21,678 bases of DNA from JBFELO01 sp041552055. GTDB taxonomy: Bacteria; Acidobacteriota; Thermoanaerobaculia; Thermoanaerobaculales; Sulfomarinibacteraceae. Where the stretch lies: assembly GCA_041552055.1 (NCBI GenBank), contig JBFELO010000080.1:1-21678 (forward strand), written 5' to 3'. A program made the translations under genes and the position numbers. Below are positions 1 through 9,240 of this stretch, piece by piece (position 1 is the first letter of the stretch; each line of letters begins with the position of its first letter). The notes under the pieces were generated by a model that worked only from the letters and a program-made list of their open reading frames with translations, did no database searches and was not told the origin of the DNA.

Positions 1-9
1 CCCGCGGGG

Positions 10-34
10 AGCGCCTTGGGGAGATGGCGCTTTG
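10..34 (+). terminator. weak hairpin, possible terminator of an upstream gene
   Basis: AGCGCC (10-15) can pair with GGCGCT (26-31) around a 10-base loop, and the stem is followed by a short T tract (31-33). The stem is only 6 bp and the T run is short, so this could be chance. No coding frame with family identity was recognised in bases 1-89, which otherwise hold only the selC promoter. Confidence 0.3.
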
Positions 35-70
35 AGTGCCATCACACCGACCCGACCCCAAAGCTCTCAG

Positions 71-79
71 TGCTAGAAT
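71..79 (+). promoter_or_regulatory. extended -10 promoter of selC
   Basis: TGCTAGAAT (71-79) matches the extended -10 pattern TGnTATAAT with one mismatch and ends 10 bases before the first base of the tRNA. No good -35 hexamer lies 16-18 bases upstream, which suits an extended -10 promoter. The nearly identical TGTTAGAAT lies ahead of pilB on the other strand, which makes the call more believable. Confidence 0.65.
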
Positions 80-89
80 CAGACCGCAC

Positions 90-188
90 GGAAGCGCATG
101 GGGCCTGGTGGCTTCCGCGGACTTCAAATCCGTTGGGCCGGTCCTTGTGGGGTCGGTCGGAGGGTTCGATTCCCTTGCGCTTCCGCCA
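90..188 (+). tRNA. selC: tRNA-Sec (anticodon TCA), selenocysteine tRNA
   Basis: This is a complete selenocysteine tRNA that reads UGA. The acceptor stem is 8 bp (GGAAGCGC 90-97 with GCGCTTCC 177-184), followed by discriminator G185 and an encoded CCA (186-188). The D stem is 6 bp with a 4-base loop. The anticodon stem (117-121 with 129-133) closes the loop CTTCAAA with anticodon TCA at 124-126. The long variable arm pairs about 7-8 bp (137-144 with 150-157). The T stem is 5 bp (160-164 with 172-176) with loop TTCGATT. The 8+5 acceptor/T-arm layout and long variable arm are diagnostic of bacterial tRNA-Sec, and the anticodon arm closely resembles Escherichia coli selC. It predicts that SelA, SelB, SelD and at least one selenoprotein are encoded elsewhere; none is visible in this window. 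Confidence 0.97.
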
Positions 189-233
189 TCTACTTTCGGT
201 AAGAGGGTTCATTAGCTACCGTCAGGCGAGTCA

Positions 234-1001
234 ATGGGCGACGAAGAACACGTCTACCGCGGCCACCTGGCCTCATCGCCGTTGGCCGAGATGCTTGCGA
301 CCATCCATCGGCGCGGTGTCCCCGGGGTGCTGCAGGTTTCCCGTGCCGACGCGAGCGCGTCGCTGTACTTTGACGACGGGGACGTCGTGTTCGCGACGTC
401 GTCGGAGTGCGGCGAGTCGCTCGCGGAGTGTCTGGTCCGAAACGGACGAATCACCGAAGCCCAACAGCAGGTGGCGGCCAAGGAGCTTGAAGGCTCATCC
501 GGTGTGAGGCTCGGCGAAATCCTGATCCAGATGGGGTACATCGGGGCAGACGAGCTGACGGTGGTGGTTCGTGAACAGGTGCACCGCGTGGTGCGCGAGC
601 TGTTCAACTGGGACGATGGCGAGGTGGTGTTCCGGGTGGGTCGAATCAAAGACCACGGGGTGCACGAGGTCAGACTGTCCACGCCGCGCATTGTCGTGAG
701 TGGATGCAAGCAGATCGCCGAGGGGAGACAGGTGACGGAACGTCTCGGCGGTCGGCAGACGGTGCTGCAACGGCCGGAGTGGCCGACCCATCTGGGAGGT
801 TTTGGTCTCGAGGCGGGCGAGCAGCAGTTGCTCGATCTTGTGGACGGCAAGCGTTCCCTTTTCCAGCTCTGCGAGGAGGGTCCGATGGGTCACGGTCTGA
901 ACGCCCGGGTGCTCTACGCCCTGTGGGCGCTCGGCGCCGTCGACCGTGATCGCGAAGACGCAGGCCACATCAAGATCCAGCTCAGCAGCCCACTGGAGTA
1001 G
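234..1001 (+). CDS. DUF4388 (PATAN-like) domain protein
   Basis: This is a 255-residue cytoplasmic protein. Residues 1 to about 140 look like a DUF4388 domain: an early GHLASSPLAEML segment, a GVLQVSRADASASLYFDDGDVVFA strand pair split by a turn, then helices around ESLAECLVRNGRIT and LGEILIQMGYIGADEL. Such domains occur in predicted signalling and gliding/motility regulators, often fused to response-regulator or other partners; here it stands alone. Residues about 190-238 (EAGEQQLLDLVDGKRSLFQL) resemble the winged-helix-like tail often found with this domain. The ATG lies 45 bases after the tRNA-Sec, with a modest GGCGAG upstream and no terminator between them, so read-through from the selC promoter is possible. 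The exact role is unknown. A link to the pilus cluster is only a suggestion from proximity. Confidence 0.8.
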   Translation: MGDEEHVYRGHLASSPLAEMLATIHRRGVPGVLQVSRADASASLYFDDGDVVFATSSECGESLAECLVRNGRITEAQQQVAAKELEGSSGVRLGEILIQMGYIGADELTVVVREQVHRVVRELFNWDDGEVVFRVGRIKDHGVHEVRLSTPRIVVSGCKQIAEGRQVTERLGGRQTVLQRPEWPTHLGGFGLEAGEQQLLDLVDGKRSLFQLCEEGPMGHGLNARVLYALWALGAVDRDREDAGHIKIQLSSPLE

Positions 1002-1009
1002 GAGACGTC

Positions 1010-1339
1010 ATGCCGCTGTACGAGTACGAATGCTTCCTGTGCGGGCACCGCTTCGAGCGCATCCAGCGGGTGAGCGATGAAACGGTGCCCGACTGCCCCG
1101 AGTGCGGCGGATCGGTCCGGCGATTGCTGAGCGCCCCGGCGCTGCAGTTCAAGGGCAGCGGGTGGTACGTGACCGACTACGGCAAGGGGACCGGCGGCAC
1201 GGCTGGCGAGAAACCTCCCGAGAAGAAGAAAGAGAAAGAGAAAGAGACTGCCGCAACCGCCAGTGAGCCCAAGAAAACCCACAAGAAGGACACTCCGTCC
1301 AGCACGAGCGGCTCATCAGAGTCCGGGGACTCGACCTGA
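1010..1339 (+). CDS. FmdB-family zinc-ribbon protein
   Basis: The 109-residue protein begins MPLYEYECFLCGHRFE, the usual start of the FmdB/CxxC_CxxC_SSSS family. Four zinc ligands are visible as C8-x2-C11 and C29-x2-C32, followed by the typical RRLLSAPALQFKGSGWYVTDY stretch (to about residue 57). The rest is a low-complexity, highly charged tail rich in Lys, Glu, Ser and Thr, with no predicted fold. The family's cellular role is not well defined; regulatory or metal-handling roles have been proposed. A GGAG sits 5 bases before the ATG, and the gene starts 8 bases after the DUF4388 gene, so the two are probably co-transcribed. It converges with the DUF192 gene on the other strand across 37 bases in which I see no clear terminator. 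Confidence 0.9.
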   Translation: MPLYEYECFLCGHRFERIQRVSDETVPDCPECGGSVRRLLSAPALQFKGSGWYVTDYGKGTGGTAGEKPPEKKKEKEKETAATASEPKKTHKKDTPSSTSGSSESGDST

Positions 1340-1376
1340 CTCGCAGCTGGAGGCTGGCGGGACTTTAGGGCTTGGA

Positions 1377-1982
1377 TCAATCTCCATCGGCGGTAGGCGC
1401 TGCAGGTCGCACCGGATAGCCACCCACGTCGCGGAACTCGATGATGTCTCCCACCTGCAGGCCGTGTCGGCCGGCGACGCCGGCTGCGACTTCGAGCACG
1501 GTCCGTGCCGGATGTCGCGGGATGTAGTGCGGGCACGGATCGGCGGCGCAGGGCGCGACACGATCGATCACGTCAACCACCCGGCCCGAGTCGTCCAGAA
1601 AGACGAGGTCCAGGTGGATGAACATATTCTTCATCCAGATGTTGGGCAGCCGCTCCTCGGGAAACAGCAACAGCATGCCCCTATCTTCAGGCAGGGAAGG
1701 CCGGAACATCAGACCTTGCGCGAGCTCCTCGGGCGTGGTCGCGAGGTCAAGCGCAATCCGTGTGCCGTCCGGGAGGACGGCAGCGGGGAGTCCCTGCGTG
1801 TCGGCAGACATCGGAGGGTTGGTGCTCATGGTGGCGTCGAGATCGGCGTGGGGTGCGCACGCCACCAGCACCAGCAGACCGGTGATCCAGCGCAGCCGGC
1901 CCCACCGGGCGCCGGGGCGCAGGCCGGGGTGCGCGGCCGTGTGCCCACCGTTGGATTTCTGTCGTGCAGGATGAGATCTCAC
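1377..1982 (-). CDS. DUF192 family lipoprotein
   Basis: This is a 201-residue protein with a basic N-terminus, a hydrophobic stretch (about residues 33-41) and a lipobox LVAC ending at Cys42, so it is probably lipid-anchored after export. Residues about 65-190 carry the DUF192 signature: GLMFRPSLPEDRGMLLLF, then IWMKNMFIHLDLVFLDD, APCAADPCPHY and ARTVLEVAAG with a closing GLQVGDII. The family is common in bacteria but its biochemical role is not established. The GTG start overlaps the pilR stop as GTGA (1979-1982), so it is the last gene of the pil run and probably translationally coupled. The region before the hydrophobic stretch is long for a signal peptide, so a later start cannot be excluded. 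Confidence 0.87.
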   Translation of the reverse strand: MRSHPARQKSNGGHTAAHPGLRPGARWGRLRWITGLLVLVACAPHADLDATMSTNPPMSADTQGLPAAVLPDGTRIALDLATTPEELAQGLMFRPSLPEDRGMLLLFPEERLPNIWMKNMFIHLDLVFLDDSGRVVDVIDRVAPCAADPCPHYIPRHPARTVLEVAAGVAGRHGLQVGDIIEFRDVGGYPVRPAAPTADGD

Positions 1983-3337
1983 GGGCTTCCATCCTCGTCC
2001 CGGATCAGACCGAGCTTGTCCGCATGGTAGCGGAACGCGCGGTAGGAAAGGCGCAGCAGTTCGGCCGCCTTCTTCTGGTGGCCACCGGTTCGCTCGAGCG
2101 CCTGGCGCATCATGCTGAGTCGCAGGTTGTTGAGATGTTCCTCGAGGTCGATTCCCTCTTCCGGCAGGCTCGTGGTGGTCATCGCGTTGCTTTCGGGAGA
2201 ACCCCTGAGGTGTTCGGGCAGGCTGCCGGACGAGATCACCTCCGACGCCTCGAGGGCCACGGTCTGTTCGATGACGTTTTCTAGCTCACGCACGTTGCCC
2301 GGCCATGAGTACGCCTGGAGGACGCGGATCGCGTCCGGCGTCAAGCGCTTCTTGGAGATCCCGAATCGGTCGCAGGTGCGCACCACGAAGTGACGCGCCA
2401 GCACCGGTACATCGTCTCCCCGGTGGCGGAGTCCCGGCAGATGGAGGTGGAGCACCTTGAGGCGGTAGTACAAATCCTCGCGGAATTTACCCGCTTCGAC
2501 GTCGGCGTCGAGGTCGCGATTGGTGGCCGCGAGCACGCGCACGTTGACCTCGATCTCTCTCTGGCTCCCCACCGGTCGTACACGATGCTCCTGCAGGACA
2601 CGCAGCAGCTTGACCTGCGTCGGCGGGCTCAACTCGCCGACCTCGTCGAGGAAGATGGTGCCCCCGGCGGCCTGTGCGAACAGTCCCATATGGTCACGGA
2701 CTGCGCCCGTGAACGAGCCCTTGGCGTGTCCGAATAGCTCGGACTCGAGCAGTCCCTCGGGGAGAGCCCCGCAGTTGACGCTCAGAAATGGTCCGCCGGC
2801 CTGGCCCGAATGCGCGTGGATGGCGCGCGCGAGAAGTTCCTTGCCGGTGCCGCTCTCGCCGGTTATCAGGACGGTCGAAGGAGTGGCCGCAACCCGCGGG
2901 ATGAGGTCGAGGATGCGTTGGATCGGTTGGCTCGAACCGATGAACTCCGGAACCTCGAACGGCAGCTCCTGACCGCGGTGGAGCAGCTTGTCGAGGATGA
3001 TCTTGAGGTCGTCGACGTTGAACGGCTTGGACAGGTACTCGGCTGCACCGGCGCGCAGCGCATCGAGGGCGTGCTGAGGCGTGGTGTGGGCGGTGATGAT
3101 GATGAACGGGCACTCGAGCTGCCGTCTGCGGGCGTTCTGCAGCACCTCGAGCCCGTTGCCGTCGGGCAGCTTGAGGTCGCACATCACGAGGTCGAACGGC
3201 TCCGCGTGCAGGCGCTCGACTCCGCTGGAGACCGACTCCGCCGTGCCGACCTCGTACCCCTCCTTCTCGAGCAGGATGGTCAGGAACTCGCGGATCGACT
3301 GCTCGTCGTCGATGACGAGGATGCGACCTCTGATCAT
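1979..3337 (-). CDS. pilR: PilR-type sigma-54-dependent response regulator
   Basis: This is a 452-residue NtrC-family activator. The receiver domain (1 to about 120) has the acidic pair D10/D11, phospho-acceptor D54 in MCDLKLPDG and K104. The AAA+ domain (about 130-370) has Walker A GESGTGKE (160-167), the sigma-54 contact loop GSFTGA (207-212), Walker B GGTIFLDE (225-232) and the arginine-rich WPGNVRELENV segment. The C-terminal helix-turn-helix (about 418-444) is of the Fis type (QKKAAELLRLSYRAFRYH). In other bacteria PilR, phosphorylated by PilS, activates pilin and related sigma-54 promoters. It overlaps pilS as ATGA (3334-3337). No pilin gene or clear sigma-54 site is visible here, so its targets must lie elsewhere. 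Confidence 0.93.
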   Translation of the reverse strand: MIRGRILVIDDEQSIREFLTILLEKEGYEVGTAESVSSGVERLHAEPFDLVMCDLKLPDGNGLEVLQNARRRQLECPFIIITAHTTPQHALDALRAGAAEYLSKPFNVDDLKIILDKLLHRGQELPFEVPEFIGSSQPIQRILDLIPRVAATPSTVLITGESGTGKELLARAIHAHSGQAGGPFLSVNCGALPEGLLESELFGHAKGSFTGAVRDHMGLFAQAAGGTIFLDEVGELSPPTQVKLLRVLQEHRVRPVGSQREIEVNVRVLAATNRDLDADVEAGKFREDLYYRLKVLHLHLPGLRHRGDDVPVLARHFVVRTCDRFGISKKRLTPDAIRVLQAYSWPGNVRELENVIEQTVALEASEVISSGSLPEHLRGSPESNAMTTTSLPEEGIDLEEHLNNLRLSMMRQALERTGGHQKKAAELLRLSYRAFRYHADKLGLIRDEDGSP

Positions 3338-5013
3338 GCCCCCTCCAGCGTGGCCGGCAACTCCACCGTGACAGTCGTGCCCTTGCCCGGCGCGCTGTCG
3401 ATGGCGATGGTCCCGCCGTGGTCCTCGACCGCAGCGTACACTACCGCGAGTCCGAGTCCGGTTCCTTCACTGTGCGAGGTCACGAAGGGTTCGAACGCCC
3501 GACGCCGGATCTCTTCGTCCATGCCGACGCCGGTGTCGGTCCAGGACAACACCGTTGCATGGCCCCGCCGCTTGGCGGTGATCACAAGCTTGCCGCCCTC
3601 GGGCATGGCCTGGAGCGCGTTGCGGGACAGGTTCCAGATCAACTGACGGAGCAGGTGCTCTTCACCGCGAATGACCAATTCGTCATCGGCATCGATCTCG
3701 AGTCGGTGATGGTCACGGCACTCCGGGGATCGTCGCAGTAGGTCGACGCAGTCGTGGAGCATCAGCGACAGGTTGCACGGCTTGTGGGTCGCCTGGTGGG
3801 GTCGTGCAAAGTTGAGGAAGTCATCCAGGATGCGGGACAGCCGGCGTGACTCGTCGACAACGATGTGCAGCAGACGGGAGTTGGCGTCGTCCGTATCATC
3901 CGAACGGGCCAGCATCTGCGCAGAGCCCGAGATCGAGGCGAGCGGGTTTTTGATCTCGTGCGCCATCCTCGAGGCCATCTCGCCGACCGCGGCCATGCGC
4001 TCCTGCATCCTTCGGCGCTCGGTCTCGATCTCGAGTTCGGTGAGATCCTGGAAGTTCACGATGAACCCCACCACGCTGCCGGCGTCGTCCCGAAGGGGAC
4101 CGACGGACAGTCCGAGCCGGGTTTCGGTTCCCTCGAGGGTACCGGTGAGGCGCTCCACCGGCCAGCTGCGGGCTCGGACCCGAAGCGTGTCCCAGTCCTG
4201 CTCCTCGAGCGGCATTACCCGTTCCATGGAGCGGCCCAAGACGTCGCCTCCATCGCTCACACCGAGGATCCGTTCGCCCGCCGGATTGAGGTGGAGCACA
4301 CCGCCCTCGAGGTCGGCGGCGAGGATCCCGGCACCGACTGATCGGACGACCTGATCGGTCAGGGCGACGAACTGGGTGGCGCGTTCGCTCTGCTCCTCGA
4401 GCCGGTAATGGGCCGTGCGGAGCGATTCGCCGAGGTAGGACACCAGCAGCGCCACCAGGACGAAACCCACGACGTGGATCATGATCTGGTAGAGCACGCG
4501 CGAGTTGGACAGCGGCACCTCGAAGCCGGCCAGGTTGGGCGGGATGGGCAGCAGGCCGTACACCATCATGTCGACCAGCAGTCCGTAGGCGACCGAGGAC
4601 AGGCCCGCGAAGATCAGTCCTCCTCCCCGGAGCATCACCGCGGCGACCACGATGACCGTCAGGTAGAGAAAGGAGAATGGCGAGTACAGGCCCCCGGTGA
4701 AGTAGACGAAGCCGGTGACGAGCACGATGTCGCCGACCAGTTGGACGATCGCCTGGACCCGGGTGGGCACCCCCCTCACGTGCAGGATCAGGTATCCAAG
4801 GGACATGCCGTAGCTGACCAGGATGAGGCCGTAGAAGTACTTCAACTGGACCAGCAGCTGGGTGTTGAGCTGGATGATGAGAACGCCGAGGAACAGGGTC
4901 GAGACCACGACCAGCCGCAGTCCCAACAGCCAGCGCAGCGCGATTGTGGACGGAGACGCGGCGGGCGGGGCCGCAGCCCCGCCCTCGTCGGTTTTCGACG
5001 GCCAAGGGCTCAT
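3334..5013 (-). CDS. pilS: PilS-type membrane sensor histidine kinase
   Basis: This is a 559-residue sensor kinase. The N-terminal region has about six membrane segments (roughly 29-48, 58-79, 88-107, 113-128, 131-154 and 173-193), as in PilS proteins. A PAS-like domain follows at about 212-325. The HisKA domain carries phospho-acceptor H352 in MAHEIKNPLAS. The ATPase domain has the N box NLSRNALQAM (461-470), the G1 box DTGVGM (493-498) and the G2 box GTGLGL (517-522). It would autophosphorylate and pass phosphate to the PilR encoded directly downstream. Its ATG shares one base with the pilC stop (TGATG, 5011-5015), so it belongs to the same transcript as the pilus motor genes. The stimulus is unknown; Pseudomonas PilS is reported to sense pilin levels in the membrane. 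Confidence 0.92.
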   Translation of the reverse strand: MSPWPSKTDEGGAAAPPAASPSTIALRWLLGLRLVVVSTLFLGVLIIQLNTQLLVQLKYFYGLILVSYGMSLGYLILHVRGVPTRVQAIVQLVGDIVLVTGFVYFTGGLYSPFSFLYLTVIVVAAVMLRGGGLIFAGLSSVAYGLLVDMMVYGLLPIPPNLAGFEVPLSNSRVLYQIMIHVVGFVLVALLVSYLGESLRTAHYRLEEQSERATQFVALTDQVVRSVGAGILAADLEGGVLHLNPAGERILGVSDGGDVLGRSMERVMPLEEQDWDTLRVRARSWPVERLTGTLEGTETRLGLSVGPLRDDAGSVVGFIVNFQDLTELEIETERRRMQERMAAVGEMASRMAHEIKNPLASISGSAQMLARSDDTDDANSRLLHIVVDESRRLSRILDDFLNFARPHQATHKPCNLSLMLHDCVDLLRRSPECRDHHRLEIDADDELVIRGEEHLLRQLIWNLSRNALQAMPEGGKLVITAKRRGHATVLSWTDTGVGMDEEIRRRAFEPFVTSHSEGTGLGLAVVYAAVEDHGGTIAIDSAPGKGTTVTVELPATLEGA

Positions 5014-6215
5014 CAGCCGATCTGGCTGATGAGGGAGAACATCGGCAGGTACATCGCGACCACGATGACACCGATGATCACGCCCAGGAATGCGATCATC
5101 ACCGGCTCGAGCAACGCCATCATGCCCTCGATCGCCGCATCCACCTCGTCCTCGTAGAAGTCGGCGATCTTGCTCAGCATGGTGTCCATGGCGCCGGTCT
5201 GCTCACCGACACCGATCATCTGGCAGACCATCGGCGGGAACTGCTCGGTTCGGGCCAGTGGCTCTGCAAGGTTCTTGCCCTCCTCCACTTCCTTTCGCAC
5301 CTGGAGGATCGCCTCCTCGAGCACCGCGTTGCCCGCAGTGCGGGCGGTGATGTCGAGCGACTCGAGAATCGCGACACCGGAGCTGAGCAGGGTCGCGAGG
5401 GTACGGCAGAACCTCGCGACGGCGATTTTCCGCAGCAGCGGACCGATCACAGGCATTCGGAGCATCAACTTGTCGATCTGGTAGCGGCCGGCATCGGTCT
5501 GGTAGTACTGGCGTAGGGCAAAAATCCCACCCACGACGACCAACAGGATCAGCCACCAGAAGTTGCCGATGAACCGTGACAGGTTCACCACCACCTGGGT
5601 CAGGAACGGCAGCTGGGTGCCGAGGCCTTCGAACAGGCTGGCGAAGACCGGGATCACCTTCCAGAGGATGATGTACACGACGATGATCGCGATCGTGATC
5701 ACCGCCACCGGGTACACCAGGGCGCTCCGCACCTGGCTCTTCAGCTTGACGGCCTTCTCGATATAGGCCGCGAGGCGCTGCAGGATGGTGTCGAGAATAC
5801 CGCCGGCCTCGCCGGCCGCAACCATGTTCACGTACAGATCGTCGAATGCCTGCGGATGCTTGCGCATCGCCTCGGCAAGCGACGAGCCGGCCTCCACGTC
5901 CTGGCGAACCTGCAGGATGATCTTCTGAAAGGCCTTGTTCTCCTGCTGCTGACCGAGGATCTCGAGGCACTGGACGAGCGGCAAGCCGGCGTCGATCATC
6001 ACCGAAAACTGGCGGGTGAAGATCGCGATGTCCTTCGACTTGACGCCGCCGCCGAACTTGGGCAGGGCGATCTCCTTGCCCTTCTCTTTGACCGTCGTGA
6101 CCACGATCTGCTGGCGCCTGAGAGCTGCGATGACGGCTTCCTTGCTGTCACCGATCAGCACGCCGGTCTGGGGGTTGCCGTCGCGGTCGCGACCTTTCCA
6201 CTCGTAACTTGGCAT
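5013..6215 (-). CDS. pilC: type IV pilus inner-membrane platform protein PilC
   Basis: This is a 400-residue polytopic platform protein (GspF/PilC family) that couples the PilB and PilT ATPases to pilin insertion and removal. It begins MPSYEWKGRDRDG, the normal family N-terminus. Two repeated T2SSF domains are visible: about 60-185, with SVMIDAGLPLVQCLEIL and AAGEAGGILD, and about 265-390, with TLLSSGVAILESLDI and GVGEQTGAMD. Membrane segments lie at about 168-190, 216-234 and 370-392. The reading frame is open a further 285 bases upstream, but that part overlaps pilT and lacks family character. The ATG at 6215 has a GGGAGGG ribosome site and starts 2 bases after the pilT stop. Confidence 0.95.
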   Translation of the reverse strand: MPSYEWKGRDRDGNPQTGVLIGDSKEAVIAALRRQQIVVTTVKEKGKEIALPKFGGGVKSKDIAIFTRQFSVMIDAGLPLVQCLEILGQQQENKAFQKIILQVRQDVEAGSSLAEAMRKHPQAFDDLYVNMVAAGEAGGILDTILQRLAAYIEKAVKLKSQVRSALVYPVAVITIAIIVVYIILWKVIPVFASLFEGLGTQLPFLTQVVVNLSRFIGNFWWLILLVVVGGIFALRQYYQTDAGRYQIDKLMLRMPVIGPLLRKIAVARFCRTLATLLSSGVAILESLDITARTAGNAVLEEAILQVRKEVEEGKNLAEPLARTEQFPPMVCQMIGVGEQTGAMDTMLSKIADFYEDEVDAAIEGMMALLEPVMIAFLGVIIGVIVVAMYLPMFSLISQIG

Positions 6216-6217
6216 GG

Positions 6218-7336
6218 TCAGGCCCTCCCGGTGCTTCGTGCCTCTGTCGCCTTTGGCGTGGGCATTCCGATCCCTCGGTTGATCATGTCCTGCAGCTCGT
6301 CGGGGTAGGAGCTGTAGGAAAGCGCGGCCTGCAGGGTGATGAACCGTCGCTGATAGAGCGACGCCAACGACTGGTTGAAAGTCTGCATGCCGTGCTTGAT
6401 CTGTCCGGCCTGCATCATCGAGTAGATCTGGTGGACCTTGTCCTCGCGGATCAGATTGCGGATCGCCGAGCTCGGGATCAGGATCTCGGTGGCGAGGCAA
6501 CGACCCTTGCCGGAGGCCCGCTGCATCAGCGTCTGACAGATGATGCCCTCGAGCACGAAGCTGAGCTGGGCACGGACCTGCGACTGCTGGTGCTCGGGGA
6601 ACACGTCGACGATGCGGTTGATGGTCTGTGGGGCCGAGTTCGTGTGCAGGGTGGCGAACGTGAGGTGGCCGGTCTCCGCGATCCGCAGCGCGGACTCGAT
6701 CGTCTCCAGGTCGCGCATCTCACCGATCAACACCACGTCGGGATCCTCGCGCAGCACCGATCGCAGGGCGTTTGGGAACGACAGCGTGTCGGCGTGGAGC
6801 TCGCGCTGGTTGACCAGGGCCTTCTTGTGGTTGTGCAGGTACTCGACCGGGTCCTCGATGGTGATGATGTGAAGTGGCTTCTCGCGGTTGATCTTGTCGA
6901 TCATGGCTGCCAGCGTTGTGGACTTGCCGGATCCGGTGGGACCGGTCACCAACACCAGCCCACGCGGTCGGTTGCAGAGTGACTCCACCACCGGCGGCAG
7001 GCCGAGCTCGCGGAAGCCCAGGATCTCGTAGGGAATCCGCCGAAACGCGCCGGCGACCGCTCCTCGCTGGACGAAGATGTTCGCCCGGAATCGGGCCATC
7101 CCCTTGACGCCGAACGAGATGTCCAGCTCGAGGTGCTCCTCGAACCGGTGCTTCTGGGCGTCGGTCAGAATCGAGTAGGACAGCTTCTTGGTGTCGACCG
7201 CGGTCAGCGCCGGGTGGTTCAGTGGAAGCAGAACGCCGTCGACACGGATCAGCGGGGGCGAGTTGGTGGTGATGTGGAGGTCGGTCCCACCCTTCTCGAC
7301 CATGGTCTTCAAAAGCTGGTGGAGGCTGGTGGCCAT
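6218..7336 (-). CDS. pilT: type IV pilus retraction ATPase PilT
   Basis: This is a 372-residue hexameric AAA-like ATPase that powers pilus retraction and twitching. Family marks are all present: N-terminal GGTDLHIT, Walker A GPTGSGKST (132-140), the Asp box around HIITIEDPVEY, Walker B LIGEMRD (203-209), the His box HLTFATLHTN (224-233) and the PilT-specific C-terminal AIRNLIRE motif (291-298). That last motif separates PilT from PilB and indicates a retraction enzyme. The chosen ATG (7336) begins MATSLHQLLKTMVEKGGTD, the normal start; the frame is open further upstream only as a shadow of pilB. It lies 20 bases after the pilB stop and 2 bases before pilC. Confidence 0.96.
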   Translation of the reverse strand: MATSLHQLLKTMVEKGGTDLHITTNSPPLIRVDGVLLPLNHPALTAVDTKKLSYSILTDAQKHRFEEHLELDISFGVKGMARFRANIFVQRGAVAGAFRRIPYEILGFRELGLPPVVESLCNRPRGLVLVTGPTGSGKSTTLAAMIDKINREKPLHIITIEDPVEYLHNHKKALVNQRELHADTLSFPNALRSVLREDPDVVLIGEMRDLETIESALRIAETGHLTFATLHTNSAPQTINRIVDVFPEHQQSQVRAQLSFVLEGIICQTLMQRASGKGRCLATEILIPSSAIRNLIREDKVHQIYSMMQAGQIKHGMQTFNQSLASLYQRRFITLQAALSYSSYPDELQDMINRGIGMPTPKATEARSTGRA

Positions 7337-7356
7337 CGACGAACCTTTCTCGGACC

Positions 7357-9075
<1,719 letters not shown>

Positions 9076-9108
9076 GGGCTCTCCATCCGTTCCAATCCAA
9101 TCTCTTCG

Positions 9109-9117
9109 ATTCTAACA
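9109..9117 (-). promoter_or_regulatory. extended -10 promoter of the pilB-pilR run
   Basis: On the minus strand TGTTAGAAT (9117 down to 9109) matches an extended -10 element and differs by one base from the box in front of selC (TGCTAGAAT). Transcription would start near 9102 and leave a leader of about 27 bases that contains the pilB ribosome site. No good -35 is present at the usual distance. Confidence 0.55.
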
Positions 9118-9165
9118 CCCGTGTGTCGTCACGGTGTGATCAGCGCGCAAGCTCAAGTGCAGCGC

Positions 9166-9184
9166 TGGTAACGATATCGTACCA
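9166..9184. promoter_or_regulatory. near-palindrome upstream of pilB, possible operator
   Basis: TGGTA, ACGATATCGT, ACCA: a perfect 10-base palindrome (9171-9180) extended on both sides by TGGT/ACCA with one unpaired base. It lies about 50 bases upstream of the putative pilB -10 box and is AT-richer than its surroundings. This is where an activator or repressor dimer could bind. No protein can be assigned from sequence alone. Confidence 0.35.
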
Positions 9185-9240
9185 AACGAGGGCGCCGTGA
9201 ATACACGTGGGCAAGGAGCCGGAAACCGTTGCCAGCGGCG

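Noticed and set aside
207..212. GSFTGA in PilR (residues 207-212, protein numbering) considered as a defective GAFTGA loop
   Set aside because: Ala to Ser at this position is a common variant among sigma-54 activators of this type and the key Phe-Thr-Gly-Ala is kept.
6216..6500. 95-codon N-terminal extension of pilC
   Set aside because: It overlaps pilT in another frame, is not like any PilC N-terminus, and the internal ATG at 6215 has a strong ribosome site.
9147..9162. Possible sigma-54 promoter upstream of pilB (minus strand TGCAC...TTGC)
   Set aside because: The spacing between the -24 and -12 elements is one base too long, and only one G of the -24 GG is present. Sigma-54 promoters need strict spacing.
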